DNA of 36,712 bases from Psychrobacter sp. (GCA_029264635.1 JARIAA010000148.1:1-36712), one strand, 5' to 3'. Shown: positions 17,957 to 26,364, counted from the first letter of the stretch. Made by a program: numbers and translations. The notes: generated by a model from the letters alone, not told the origin.

Positions 17957-18095
17957 TATCGTCAGTACCACATAGCATCGAACTACCAATCATTACGTGT
18001 TACTACTATAAATTTTCCTTGTATGCTGCTGATACAGAGGCTGCGCAAAATTCATCCCAGTAGCACTGACTCGGTTTTAAAGTAGGTTAACTATG
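17954..18095 (+). repeat. Hairpin repeat element, copy C (about 142 bp)
   Basis: The left end TAGTATCGTCAGTACC overlaps the stop codon of the permease; the right end is near AACTATG. Inner arms GTGTTACTACTATAAATTTT (17997-18016) and AAAATTCATCCCAGTAGCAC (18047-18066) are complementary at 15 of 20 positions. The loop contains ACAGAGGCTGCGC, identical to copy B, but about 6 bases of the core are missing. The right arm shares AAAATTCATCCCAGT with the complement of the copy A arm. Same orientation as copy B. Confidence 0.6.
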
Positions 18096-18111
18096 GGGAG
18101 TGCTTTTCAGG

Positions 18112-18318
18112 TTAGCGATTAAATAAATTTAGCAAGATAGTAGCGATGACACTGATGACTATCATAGTAACCACTGGAAAATAAATCTGTGTATTACCTG
18201 ATGTGTGTTTGATATCACCTGGTAGATTACCCATCCACGAAAACGCGCTTGGCAATATCAGCCAGATAATTCCTATCACGATCAACACCGCGCCTATAAT
18301 AATCAATATCTTTGCCAT
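18112..18318 (-). CDS. DUF2905 family small membrane protein
   Basis: A 68-residue protein with two membrane helices (about residues 3-25 and 47-65) around a short loop containing GNLPGDI, the hallmark of DUF2905. Function is unknown. It is 49 bases downstream of the deacetylase-like gene on the same strand and may be co-transcribed. Confidence 0.85.
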   Translation of the reverse strand: MAKILIIIGAVLIVIGIIWLILPSAFSWMGNLPGDIKHTSGNTQIYFPVVTMIVISVIATILLNLFNR

Positions 18319-18367
18319 ATAACATCTCGCTCATCTTGTTGCGTTATTTCTTCTTATCTTTTATAAG

Positions 18368-19288
18368 CTATTCGCGCGTCATCTCACTAAAATACATCTG
18401 CTGAGCCACCCGAAAGGTATTACAGTGCGCTTCGACCACATCGTCAATATCTTCTGAATAACCACCGCCCATCACGATAGCGACTGGAATATTAGCCGCT
18501 TTTGCTTGCTGCAATACATACTCGTCACGTGCCTTACAACCCGCTTGCGTTAAGCCAAGTTTACCCAGTTTATCGGTCGCGAGCACATCGACAGCAGACT
18601 GATAAAAAATCATATCGGGTGCAACATCGCTAATTAAGCGCGGTAGCGTATTCATCAAAATCTGTAAATATTCTGCATCACCCGTATCGTTATCCAGCTC
18701 AATATCTAAGTCGGATCTCTCTTTACGAAACGGATAGTTTTTGGCGCCATGCATACTAAACACAAAAACGCGCGGTTCATCCGCCATAATGCTGGCGTTG
18801 CCATTGCCTTGATGGACATCCAAATCAACGATTAAAACCTTCTGCACCTGCCCACGATTTAATAGTAAGTTGCTCGCGATACAAACATCATTAAAGACGC
18901 AAAAGCCCTCGCCGTGATCGGCAAACGCATGATGCGTACCGCCCGCGACATTCATCGCTACACCATATTGCTGAGCATACAACGCACATTCATAAGTAGC
19001 ATGGGCGATATAGCGGCCACGATCTACCAACGCTTCAGTCATCTCAAAACCAATAGGGCGCGCTTCTTTACGCGGCAAGGTTTGGGTTTTGAGCTTATGC
19101 CAATAGTCCTCAGTATGGGTGGTTAATATCTCGTTTTCTGTTAATCGCTTCGGTGCAAAAAAATTGTCAGTCGTGATGGTCCCTTCGCTAAGCAAGCGCT
19201 CAGGAATCATCGTATATTTTTGCATGGGAAAACGATGTTTGTCGGGTACGGAATAACGAAAAACGTCAGAGTAAGCAATTTTTAGCAT
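18368..19288 (-). CDS. Histone deacetylase-like amidohydrolase (AcuC/HDAC superfamily)
   Basis: A 306-residue zinc amidohydrolase of the arginase/deacetylase fold. Catalytic features are all visible: the His pair H119-H120 in GGTHHAF, zinc ligands D157 and H159 in DLDVHQGNG, the third ligand D234 in SAVDVLATDKLG, and the active-site tyrosine in GGGY (274-277). Bacterial relatives deacetylate acetyl-lysine on proteins (as AcuC does on acetyl-CoA synthetase), acetylated polyamines or other small amides; the substrate here is not evident. No signal peptide, so cytoplasmic. No acs or acu gene is nearby. Downstream on the same strand is the DUF2905 gene; upstream, 79 bases away, the YbjN-domain gene. 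Confidence 0.85.
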   Translation of the reverse strand: MLKIAYSDVFRYSVPDKHRFPMQKYTMIPERLLSEGTITTDNFFAPKRLTENEILTTHTEDYWHKLKTQTLPRKEARPIGFEMTEALVDRGRYIAHATYECALYAQQYGVAMNVAGGTHHAFADHGEGFCVFNDVCIASNLLLNRGQVQKVLIVDLDVHQGNGNASIMADEPRVFVFSMHGAKNYPFRKERSDLDIELDNDTGDAEYLQILMNTLPRLISDVAPDMIFYQSAVDVLATDKLGKLGLTQAGCKARDEYVLQQAKAANIPVAIVMGGGYSEDIDDVVEAHCNTFRVAQQMYFSEMTRE

Positions 19289-19367
19289 AATGTTTAATTG
19301 TGTCGGTATCTAAAAAGGTGATAAGGAGTTTGTGAAAGCATTTTTTATTATTCTTGATGAAGAGTAT

Positions 19368-20204
19368 TTACTGAACAAACTGAGTGGGAAGAAAAAAGGT
19401 TCTTGCATCGGCTTGCTGACGCAGCTCTAAAAGTAACGTTTGCATATCTTCAGCAGGATCTTGAGTGTTAATTAAATCATCAAATATCTCGTAAGCGACC
19501 GTCGTCATGGCAATCACGCTTTGTAGCAAGTGCTCGAGAATATGATCATCAATACCAACCGCCTCGATATCGATGGCGTTTTTGTAGCGTATCTCGCCAT
19601 CATTGACGTCCATCTCTAAATTACCGATGAGCATGTCGTAATTAATTTGGGTGATAAGTAGCATGGCGGCACTTTGATGACTCTCTGGTATTAAAAATGG
19701 CAAAATGCCATAGACCGCGAGTAGATTATTTTTCTCCTGCACGCGAAACAGATAGCCGCATTCAAGTTGTTTATTACGCATTCTTAAGGATAGATGGTGC
19801 GATTGCTGGCTATCACTGGCTCTTGGCTGATAATAAGTATAGTGCCATTGTCTATCATTAAAATACTGCTTAAGGTAATCGACGATAGGGATGTCATCGC
19901 TATTGCCTTGCTCTACCTCTTGGTTTAAAGCGTCAGTTGCTAAACGCTCGCTATTATTTGTATTGTCATTGAAGTCGCCAGCTATGTCTTTAGAGCTTAT
20001 GTTCGTAGCACCTACGTTCTTAACGTCTTTATTAGCAGTCTTTTTGCTATCAGCTCTATTTTGATTATGATCGTTATCAGCTTTATTTTCAGCTGATAAT
20101 ACATGCTGCGGCATTTTTGCAGCATCGATAATAGACTGCGGTGCTGAGGCAGTCAGTAACCGTTTGAGCTTTTGCCATAAGTTGAGTTTATTACGTTGAC
20201 TCAT
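19368..20204 (-). CDS. YbjN-domain protein with disordered N-terminus
   Basis: A 278-residue protein. Residues about 105-250 match the YbjN fold (putative type III secretion chaperone-like or sensory regulator domain): DYLKQYFNDRQWHYTYYQ, then LLAVYGILPFLIPE, then LLITQINYDMLIGNLEMD. The first about 100 residues are low complexity (N, D, K and S rich), probably a flexible linker. YbjN-family proteins affect motility, stress tolerance and exopolysaccharide in enterobacteria, but the mechanism is unclear. It follows the unrecognised 389-residue gene by 58 bases on the same strand, so the two may be one unit. Confidence 0.7.
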   Translation of the reverse strand: MSQRNKLNLWQKLKRLLTASAPQSIIDAAKMPQHVLSAENKADNDHNQNRADSKKTANKDVKNVGATNISSKDIAGDFNDNTNNSERLATDALNQEVEQGNSDDIPIVDYLKQYFNDRQWHYTYYQPRASDSQQSHHLSLRMRNKQLECGYLFRVQEKNNLLAVYGILPFLIPESHQSAAMLLITQINYDMLIGNLEMDVNDGEIRYKNAIDIEAVGIDDHILEHLLQSVIAMTTVAYEIFDDLINTQDPAEDMQTLLLELRQQADARTFFLPTQFVQ

Positions 20205-20262
20205 AGATGTTGTATTAATTATTAAATAGTATTAAAACGGATAAATAAACCAAAACCACAAG

Positions 20263-21432
20263 TTAATCTTGGCTTAATACGAAACTCTCTTTGATATTAG
20301 GCTGTGCATAAAAATCTTTTAACATGTCATGGATATGCGTCGTAAACCAAGTACTTTCAAGAGCGTCGTGCATAACAGGCAGTAGGGCAGTACTTAATTG
20401 CGTCATAGCTTCCTCATCAATATATAAGCTTGCTGCGACGCTTGCAATCGTATCCGACTGATGGCTTATGTACCAAGTGTCAACACTCGCTGCGACAAGG
20501 CTGCGCAGGTAAGGCGACAAGCGCAAGCGGTTATAACTTTGTTGGATGCTGGCTTCGATATGAGCAATACTGCTATGGTCAGGCTCATCGTTTAAGTAGG
20601 TTTGCAATTGGCTAATCGGTTGATCTTTAATGCGTCCCCAACCTGTTATTAGTAGGCGCGCGACTTCAGCATTTGATAAATGCGCTTGTGCGTTCGCCTC
20701 CGCTCGGCGAGTTAAGTCTTTAATATTGCGATGCAAGTAGGTTTGCAACTTCTCATCGAGATTTCTGTTAGTTGCCTTTTCAAATGAGCTGCGCCCAAGC
20801 TTCATGAGTTTACCAACACCGCCTGCTTTATCCAGGGTAGTTTCCATAAAGTCATTGATAGCATGATATAGCGTTTGTGTCAGCAAGTCGGCAAAGGTTT
20901 CATTACCGACTAGCGTATGGATTAAGGCATTACGCTGCTCGTCATGACTACCGACATAGTTGGCAAGGGTCTCAACCTGAGTATCATCTACCAGCTCAGA
21001 CAAAGGCACGTTATCGTTGATGGGGTGATAGATGATGGTATGCAATATATCGCGGATGTCTTTACGCATGACATTGCTCATCGGTTGGCTAAGTAGCCAG
21101 TCGTTGATTAGGTGCTGCAAATCATCGGCGCTGACGTATTTATGTAGGGGCTGCGCGCCTAACCACTGCCAAGCCTCTAGAGCCATTGGCTCTGCTTGCT
21201 GCTGTAACCACTGCTGCATAAAAGCAACTTGAGCATCGATCAGGCTGTCTATAGTTAGACTTGCAGCTGCCAAGCTTGTGCTAGGATGAGCAGTTGCAGC
21301 ACCTATATGAGGCACTGACGTTTGCGTATTTAAAGCTTGAGTATTTGGCGTTTGGTTATCTTTTGAAGTCTGCATAGGATTTGAGGTCATAGTAATCGAC
21401 AATTTGTTATACTGTATGGTTGTAGTGAGCAT
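20263..21432 (-). CDS. Hypothetical helical protein, not recognised
   Basis: I do not recognise this 389-residue protein. The first about 60 residues are low complexity (T, Q, N, A and S). The rest looks almost wholly alpha-helical and soluble, with no signal peptide or membrane segment. A basic, charged segment in the middle (KLMKLGRSSFEKATNRNL and TYLHRNIKDLTRRAEANA, about residues 210-255) stands out. No cysteines and no obvious catalytic motif. The start is uncertain: ATGs at 21432, 21390 and 21375 all lack a clear ribosome binding site. It is divergent from ccmA (63 bases between starts) and lies just upstream of the YbjN-domain gene on the same strand. A gene confined to Moraxellaceae is my guess. 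Confidence 0.65.
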   Translation of the reverse strand: MLTTTIQYNKLSITMTSNPMQTSKDNQTPNTQALNTQTSVPHIGAATAHPSTSLAAASLTIDSLIDAQVAFMQQWLQQQAEPMALEAWQWLGAQPLHKYVSADDLQHLINDWLLSQPMSNVMRKDIRDILHTIIYHPINDNVPLSELVDDTQVETLANYVGSHDEQRNALIHTLVGNETFADLLTQTLYHAINDFMETTLDKAGGVGKLMKLGRSSFEKATNRNLDEKLQTYLHRNIKDLTRRAEANAQAHLSNAEVARLLITGWGRIKDQPISQLQTYLNDEPDHSSIAHIEASIQQSYNRLRLSPYLRSLVAASVDTWYISHQSDTIASVAASLYIDEEAMTQLSTALLPVMHDALESTWFTTHIHDMLKDFYAQPNIKESFVLSQD

Positions 21433-21495
21433 AAAGTATTATGCCATGAACCACGTATTCGTTTGTGATGAATATTGCTTAGCGTTTGATAAATA

Positions 21496-22137
21496 ATGAG
21501 AGATTTGATGACGGCTCTGGATGCACCCTTACTTACGCTTGATAATCTGACAGTTCAGCGTGGAGAAATCCCTCTGTGTGAAGGGGTCATGCTTACTCTA
21601 TCTGCTGGTAGCCTCTGTCATTTGGTAGGTGCAAATGGTACGGGTAAGACGACACTACTGATGCAGCTGGCAGGCTTGTTACCCGTGCTTACGGGTGAGA
21701 TTCATTATCAAGGGGCCACAGGTTTACCTCTGCAGCCTTTGTACGTTTCGCATCAGTTAGGCATTCACCCAAATCTAACGGTTGCACAAAACCTGACCTT
21801 TTTGCTGAATTTATATGGCATTAGCCCAAGCATCACTGATATTGATGATGCCCTTGCATGGGTAGGATTGCAAGGCTTTGAGACGGTCAGCTCAAGCCAT
21901 CTGTCTGCTGGGCAAACGCGACGCATCACCCTTGCAAGGTTATATTTATTGACGCCTGATGTGACTCCATTATGGTTACTGGATGAGCCTTTTACCGCAC
22001 TTGATGTCGATATGGTGGCACGAATGGAAGATAGGTTACGCGCTTTTGCTACTGCTGGCGGCTCGATATTAATGACCAGTCATCAGGCGGTCGGCGTGGC
22101 TAATCAGGTGCTCGATTTATCAGATCACATGGTATAA
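21496..22137 (+). CDS. ccmA: Heme exporter ATP-binding subunit CcmA
   Basis: A 213-residue ABC ATPase. Walker A is GANGTGKT (45-52), the signature is LSAGQ (135-139, followed by TRR as in CcmA), Walker B plus catalytic Glu is LWLLDEPF (158-165), and the H-loop is SHQ near residue 199. CcmA powers the CcmAB(C) complex that releases heme-loaded CcmE in System I cytochrome c maturation. An in-frame ATG at 21508 has a purine-rich GAGAGA just upstream and may be the real start; the residues before PLLTLDNLTV are not conserved. First gene of the ccmABCDE cluster, with ccmB following after 30 bases. Confidence 0.9.
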   Translation: MRDLMTALDAPLLTLDNLTVQRGEIPLCEGVMLTLSAGSLCHLVGANGTGKTTLLMQLAGLLPVLTGEIHYQGATGLPLQPLYVSHQLGIHPNLTVAQNLTFLLNLYGISPSITDIDDALAWVGLQGFETVSSSHLSAGQTRRITLARLYLLTPDVTPLWLLDEPFTALDVDMVARMEDRLRAFATAGGSILMTSHQAVGVANQVLDLSDHMV

Positions 22138-22167
22138 GTTCGCCAAATATAAGTGAAAGGACGGATA

Positions 22168-22956
22168 ATGACAGACAGTCCATTACAAGATAGTTTATTA
22201 AAAGACAGCCCCGTGCAAGAGAGCCAAATGCAATACCGTTCCGTACCAGTAGCGCATAAAAGCTTGAGTAATGTATCGGCTGCGCGCGGTATCAGCTTTA
22301 TGCAGTTATGGCGGCGCGAATGGCACGTAAAGCAGCAAGGGGCGGTACAGTGGTTGTATCCGTTAGTACTGTTTTTAGTGATTATTACCTTGTTTCCATT
22401 AGCTGTTGGGAGTGAGCCTGCGCTATTACAGCGCCTTGGGGTGTCAGCTGTGTGGATTGCTGCTTTGTTGTCACTGGTAATGGGTGTTGATGGCTTATTT
22501 AAGCCTGCTCTAGATAATGGTACACTGGCGCAATTGGTCGTCGCCAAAGCCTCGCTACCGTTATGGGTGCTTATCCGTCTGGTTATCCATTGGATTTTTA
22601 GTAGTGGTATTGTAGCCGTGCTCAGTTTACTCGCTGTGCCGTTATTTCAGCTCAGCTGGTTTGAGGCGTGGATATTGATGGCCTCTATTGTAACGGGAAG
22701 TCCAATGCTACTTATGCTGTCAGCGGTGGCGAGTAGTTTGACGTTGTCATTGAAAAACGGTGCGGTGCTGGTGCCTTTAATTGCGCTGCCAATGCAACTG
22801 CCTGTATTGATTTTTGCAACGGGCGCCGTTGATTTATTTGCGACAGGTCTAAATGGTTTGCCGATATTGGCTTTATTATTGGCAGGTAGTATTATCTCCG
22901 TTTTGGTGATGCCATGGGTAATTGCGATGACTTTAAAGATGGCATGGCTGAATTAA
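22168..22956 (+). CDS. ccmB: Heme exporter permease CcmB
   Basis: A 262-residue inner-membrane protein with six helices, matching E. coli CcmB (220 residues) from about residue 45 on: LFLVIITLFPLAVG, then SAVWIAALLSLVMGVDGLF, then ALPMQLPVLIFATGAVD. The start at 22168 has AAAGGA six bases upstream; a GTG at 22153 in the same frame is less likely. The first about 42 residues are an extra hydrophilic N-terminus with four imperfect 5-residue repeats (DSPLQ, DSLLK, DSPVQ, ESQMQ; DNA 22174-22233). It works with CcmA as the ABC part of the heme-handling complex. Confidence 0.9.
   Translation: MTDSPLQDSLLKDSPVQESQMQYRSVPVAHKSLSNVSAARGISFMQLWRREWHVKQQGAVQWLYPLVLFLVIITLFPLAVGSEPALLQRLGVSAVWIAALLSLVMGVDGLFKPALDNGTLAQLVVAKASLPLWVLIRLVIHWIFSSGIVAVLSLLAVPLFQLSWFEAWILMASIVTGSPMLLMLSAVASSLTLSLKNGAVLVPLIALPMQLPVLIFATGAVDLFATGLNGLPILALLLAGSIISVLVMPWVIAMTLKMAWLN
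22174..22233 (+). repeat. Four imperfect 15-bp tandem repeats in the ccmB 5' end
   Basis: Four in-frame 15-base units (GACAGTCCATTACAA, GATAGTTTATTAAAA, GACAGCCCCGTGCAA, GAGAGCCAAATGCAA) encode pentapeptides DSPLQ-type. They make up part of the CcmB N-terminal extension. Confidence 0.55.
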
Positions 22957-23154
22957 AAATATATGACAGCGTGTTATCGAATGACTTCTATATTAACGGC
23001 ATGGTGAAAATCGGTAACTTTGCTATAATAGTGAATTAGTTACTCAGTCACTTATCGCATCTATCCTGTGTTTAATGTCAGCTGGTTAGCGATTGATGAC
23101 GTCAATAATACGTCATATCGTATCACCGACAAGCTGCGCAATAGGTTTATATCC

Positions 23155-23943
23155 ATGCCCAACCTGAACAACGTCTCCTCTCCTAGCTTATGGCAACGCA
23201 TTTGGCAGGGCTTTTTGACCACTGTAGGCACCAAGCAGTTTTTTCGTATCTTTTCGCCTTGGGTCAAATGGCTTGCTATATTAGCCAGTATCTGTCTATT
23301 GATAGGTAGCGTCTGGGGCCTTGCTTTTGCGCCGCCTGACTATTTACAAGGCAATAGCTACCGTATTATTTTTATCCACGTACCAGCCGCCAGTATTGCC
23401 ATCTCTATCTATTTTGCGCTTGCAGTATTGGGAGTAATTTATCTCGTCTGGAAGATTAAAACAGCAAGCCTTGTGGCACAGGCCCTTGCGCCTATCGGCT
23501 TCTTATTGTGTGTTATCAGCTTAATTACAGGCTCCATTTGGGCAAAACCAACTTGGGGGACGTATTGGGTTTGGGACGCACGTTTAACCTCCATGTTGAT
23601 TTTAGCGTTCTTATATGCAGGCGTCATGGCTTTGTTTGCCGCGTTTGAACATACTGCCAACCGCGGCAAAGCGGCCGCTATTTTGTCCATCGTTGGTGCC
23701 GTAAACTTGCCTATTATTAAATATTCGGTACAGTGGTGGAATACCTTACATCAAGGGTCAACTTTTACCTTAACTGAAGCACCAAAAATGTCAGCGGATA
23801 TGTGGATGCCATTATTGCTAATGATCATTGGTAGTTATTTATTGGTCGCGACATTAGCTATTTATCGTACCAATACGCTCATTTTATATCGTGACCAAGG
23901 TAAAGCATGGGTCAAAGAATACATTCGCAGGCAAGCCAAGTAA
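23155..23943 (+). CDS. ccmC: Heme exporter protein CcmC
   Basis: A 262-residue inner-membrane protein of six helices. The tryptophan-rich heme-binding motif WGTYWVWDARLTS is clear, as are the two external heme-ligand histidines, in HVPAA and in WWNTLHQGS. CcmC loads heme onto CcmE in the periplasm. The start at 23155 (MPNLNNVSS) matches family length best; an in-frame GTG at 23068 would add 29 residues. Neither has a strong ribosome binding site (AGG nine bases before 23155). The gap to ccmB is 198 bases, longer than usual for this operon. Confidence 0.9.
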   Translation: MPNLNNVSSPSLWQRIWQGFLTTVGTKQFFRIFSPWVKWLAILASICLLIGSVWGLAFAPPDYLQGNSYRIIFIHVPAASIAISIYFALAVLGVIYLVWKIKTASLVAQALAPIGFLLCVISLITGSIWAKPTWGTYWVWDARLTSMLILAFLYAGVMALFAAFEHTANRGKAAAILSIVGAVNLPIIKYSVQWWNTLHQGSTFTLTEAPKMSADMWMPLLLMIIGSYLLVATLAIYRTNTLILYRDQGKAWVKEYIRRQAK

Positions 23944-23978
23944 CCGTTAATCAAACCAATAATAGCTAGGAAAATATC

Positions 23979-24200
23979 ATGCAGCCCTATTTTTATAGCG
24001 TCTCTGAGTTTATTGCCATGGGCAAGCACGGTGTTTTTGTGTGGTCATGCTGGGCGATTACGGTAGGTGCGATGCTCATTTTTATTATGTATAGCCGCAG
24101 GCAACGCCAAGCGCTTATTAAGCAGCTGACGATCCAACAAGCAAGGCAAGCTCAGCGTACCACCAAACCCTCTAAATTTGTGCCCAAGCAACCATCATAA
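23979..24200 (+). CDS. ccmD: Heme exporter protein CcmD
   Basis: A 73-residue protein with one membrane helix (about 20-40) followed by a basic cytoplasmic tail (SRRQRQALIKQL). The N-terminal FIAMGKHGVFVWSCW is the usual CcmD pattern. CcmD helps release heme-bound CcmE from CcmABC. AGGAAA precedes the ATG, 35 bases after ccmC. Confidence 0.9.
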   Translation: MQPYFYSVSEFIAMGKHGVFVWSCWAITVGAMLIFIMYSRRQRQALIKQLTIQQARQAQRTTKPSKFVPKQPS

Positions 24201-24451
24201 AAATATCTTCATATCATAGAGTTAACTTATAAAGTTCTGTACCATCAACTAGAAATATATGACTGTATCAGTACTTATAGGGCTTATTGATTTGTCCGAA
24301 AAATGCTACCATATAGCTATTAGAAGAGTACGATTGGAAAGATATTTTTAATTTTTTTTCCAATACTAGTTTCTTTCATATTTTCTGTTTTATAGATCTG
24401 TATGGCTCGACTATAGTCTATAAACCAGCGACTCATCAATGAGGTAGTGGT

Positions 24452-24952
24452 ATGAACGCAGTTCGTCGCAAAAAACTGATGTGGGTTATGTTTACGCTAG
24501 CAGGAGCAGCGATCGCCGTTGTGTTAGTTATCTATGCTATTGGACAACAAACTGATTATTATTTCGACGCCACAGCGATTGCTCAAGGCGAAGCGCCACA
24601 AGATAAGCGTATTCGTGCAGGGGGTATGGTCGTCGCTGGTAGTGTACAGCGGGCAACAGATAATCCATTGAATGTTGAGTTTGCTATCACAGATTTTGAA
24701 TCGACAGTCCCAGTGACTTATCAAGGTATCTTGCCAGACTTATTCGCTGAAAACTCGGGCGTCGTCGCGACGGGTAAAATGCAGGGTGGAACTTTTGTCG
24801 CAGGAGAAGTGCTAGCCAAGCATGATGAAAACTACATGCCGCCAGAAGTCGCTAAATCCATGAAAGAGAATAATCGCAGTGGTTTGACGCCGACCTCTGA
24901 GCAATACAATCCTGCCGAACCGCTTCATGAGACTCAAACCTTACAGCAATAA
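24452..24952 (+). CDS. ccmE: Cytochrome c-type biogenesis heme chaperone CcmE
   Basis: A 166-residue periplasmic protein anchored by an N-terminal helix (about 10-30). The OB-fold carries VAGSVQR and [11 protein letters not shown]. The covalent heme site is H124 in [11 protein letters not shown] with Y128, the classical HxxxY form. CcmE carries heme from CcmC to CcmF. It has a GAGGT ribosome binding site. It is 251 bases after ccmD, so it may have its own promoter in that AT-rich gap. A terminator follows directly; ccmF, ccmG and ccmH are not in this window. Confidence 0.92.
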   Translation: MNAVRRKKLMWVMFTLAGAAIAVVLVIYAIGQQTDYYFDATAIAQGEAPQDKRIRAGGMVVAGSVQRATDNPLNVEFAITDFESTVPVTYQGILPDLFAENSGVVATGKMQGGTFVAGEVLAKHDENYMPPEVAKSMKENNRSGLTPTSEQYNPAEPLHETQTLQQ

Positions 24953-24980
24953 TTGTCTTTACTGTTTATAACGCAAAAAA

Positions 24981-25003
24981 AGCCACCGATGTTATCAGTG
25001 GCT
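24981..25003. terminator. Bidirectional terminator, ccmE / aldo-keto reductase
   Basis: AGCCACCGAT (24981-24990) and ATCAGTGGCT (24994-25003) pair with one mismatch. It is flanked by an A-tract on the left and a T-tract on the right, between convergent genes. Confidence 0.8.
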
Positions 25004-25056
25004 CTTTTTTGTGCCTAATATTCAAGCACATAAAGCTTTTAAATGTCTACAAGCGA

Positions 25057-25905
25057 TCAGTCATCCCATTCAGGCGAATAATCAGGATGCTTAATTTTTC
25101 GACCGTCGCTACGCGCAAGCTTACCAATTCTTTCTAATTCATCAGCGCTTAACTCTACATTGACAGCATCTAAATTTCCCTGTAAATGGTCAGGGTTAGA
25201 AGTCTTTGGAATAGCCACGCGATTCTTATCCGACAAAATCCAAGCCAATGAGATCTGAGCGGGCGTAACATTATGCTTCTGAGCGATCTCTTTGATCGTC
25301 TCATCATCAAACACATCACCACGTGCAAGAGGCGAGTAAGCTTCTAGTAGAATATGATGATTATTCAAAAAAGTCTGCAAGGAGTTTTGTTTAATAAACG
25401 GATGGAACTCGACCTGATTCACCACAATCGGTACATCAGCGTATCTCTTTACTTCCATTAAGTTTGCAATATTAAAGTTAGAAACCCCGATATGGCGCGT
25501 TAGACCCTGCTTTTGAAGCTCACATAAAGCAGGAATGGTCTCAGATAATGGCACACGATCATCAGGCCAATGTAATAGCAACAGATCTACATAATCTGTA
25601 TCCAAGTTCTCTAGCGAGCGCTTAGCCGCTGCATGGAGCTTTTCAGGCTCAAACTTCATATCATCAGGAAATATTTTGGTGGTTAAAAAGAACTTATCGC
25701 GTGCAATCCCTGATTGCTTAATACCTTTTCCCACCTCGACTTCATTATCATACGCTTGGGCAGTATCAATATGCTCATAGCCCATCTGTAGACCTTGACT
25801 CACGACATCAATACAATCTTGTCCAGTTGACTGCCAAGTACCCAGTCCCAATACTGGAATACGCGCTTGCCCAGCCGTACGAATATTATAGTTTTTGCTA
25901 GTCAT
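25057..25905 (-). CDS. Aldo/keto reductase (DkgB-like)
   Basis: A 282-residue NADPH-dependent oxidoreductase of the AKR TIM-barrel family. The catalytic tetrad is D47, Y52, K77 and H112 in HIDTAQAYDNE, TTKIF and LLLHWPD. The GVSNF motif and the C-terminal cofactor segment IPKTSNP are present. Close in length and motifs to 2,5-diketo-D-gluconate reductase B, which in practice reduces methylglyoxal and other aldehydes. Start supported by AAGGAT seven bases upstream. Single-gene unit, convergent with ccmE and divergent from the MFS gene. Confidence 0.88.
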   Translation of the reverse strand: MTSKNYNIRTAGQARIPVLGLGTWQSTGQDCIDVVSQGLQMGYEHIDTAQAYDNEVEVGKGIKQSGIARDKFFLTTKIFPDDMKFEPEKLHAAAKRSLENLDTDYVDLLLLHWPDDRVPLSETIPALCELQKQGLTRHIGVSNFNIANLMEVKRYADVPIVVNQVEFHPFIKQNSLQTFLNNHHILLEAYSPLARGDVFDDETIKEIAQKHNVTPAQISLAWILSDKNRVAIPKTSNPDHLQGNLDAVNVELSADELERIGKLARSDGRKIKHPDYSPEWDD

Positions 25906-26364
25906 ATTTTATCCTTGTTATAAATGTGGTTTTAAGCTATGGTTTAGTTAAGTAATTGTTTTTAAGATGTTTTATGATCTATAGCCTGTAACGGCTATAA
26001 AATTTACTTGTTAGCAATAAAAACCGATTTGCTTATTTACGATGGAACATGACCACTATAAAAAAAATATAGGTAAAGTGAAAGCATGGTTGACGCTTCC
26101 CTACAAAGCATGAACAGGCTGTAACATCGTTTTTTTATGTGCAGCTGCTAAAACGTATTACATATTCCTTACTTGTAAAATAAATACTTTAATGATTGTG
26201 ATTACACAATCGTTATGCCTAGTAGATATTGTGGTAAATAAAGATTAAATAGAATTTTAAGTAATTTTTTATAAAAATATAAGTTTTTGTAAGATTGTTA
26301 ATGCATACATAATTATAGAAAAAATAAAATTTACTCTAAAAAATTTAGGTAATGAGGAGCAGAT
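25906..26364. other. AT-rich divergent intergenic region before the MFS gene
   Basis: No gene seen in 459 bases. It contains the 18-base palindrome at 26194-26211 and ends with a GAGGAG ribosome binding site (26354-26359) for the GTG start at 26365. A weak TTGTAA/TAATTA pair at 17-base spacing lies near 26287-26315. Confidence 0.5.
26194..26211. promoter_or_regulatory. Operator-like palindrome upstream of MFS-deaminase pair
   Basis: GATTGTG (26194-26200) and CACAATC (26205-26211) are perfect inverted repeats around four bases. They extend outward by two more pairs after one mismatch. It lies about 155 bases before the MFS start. No regulator gene is adjacent. Confidence 0.4.

Noticed and set aside
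24340-24386. Terminator between ccmD and ccmE (ATTGGAAA ... TTTTCCAAT)
   Set aside because: The stem is AT-rich with a T-filled loop and no T-tract after it; too weak to call.
24407-24420. GACTATAGTC palindrome before ccmE as another copy of the hairpin element
   Set aside because: Only the terminal ten bases resemble the element end; no second end or core is present nearby.
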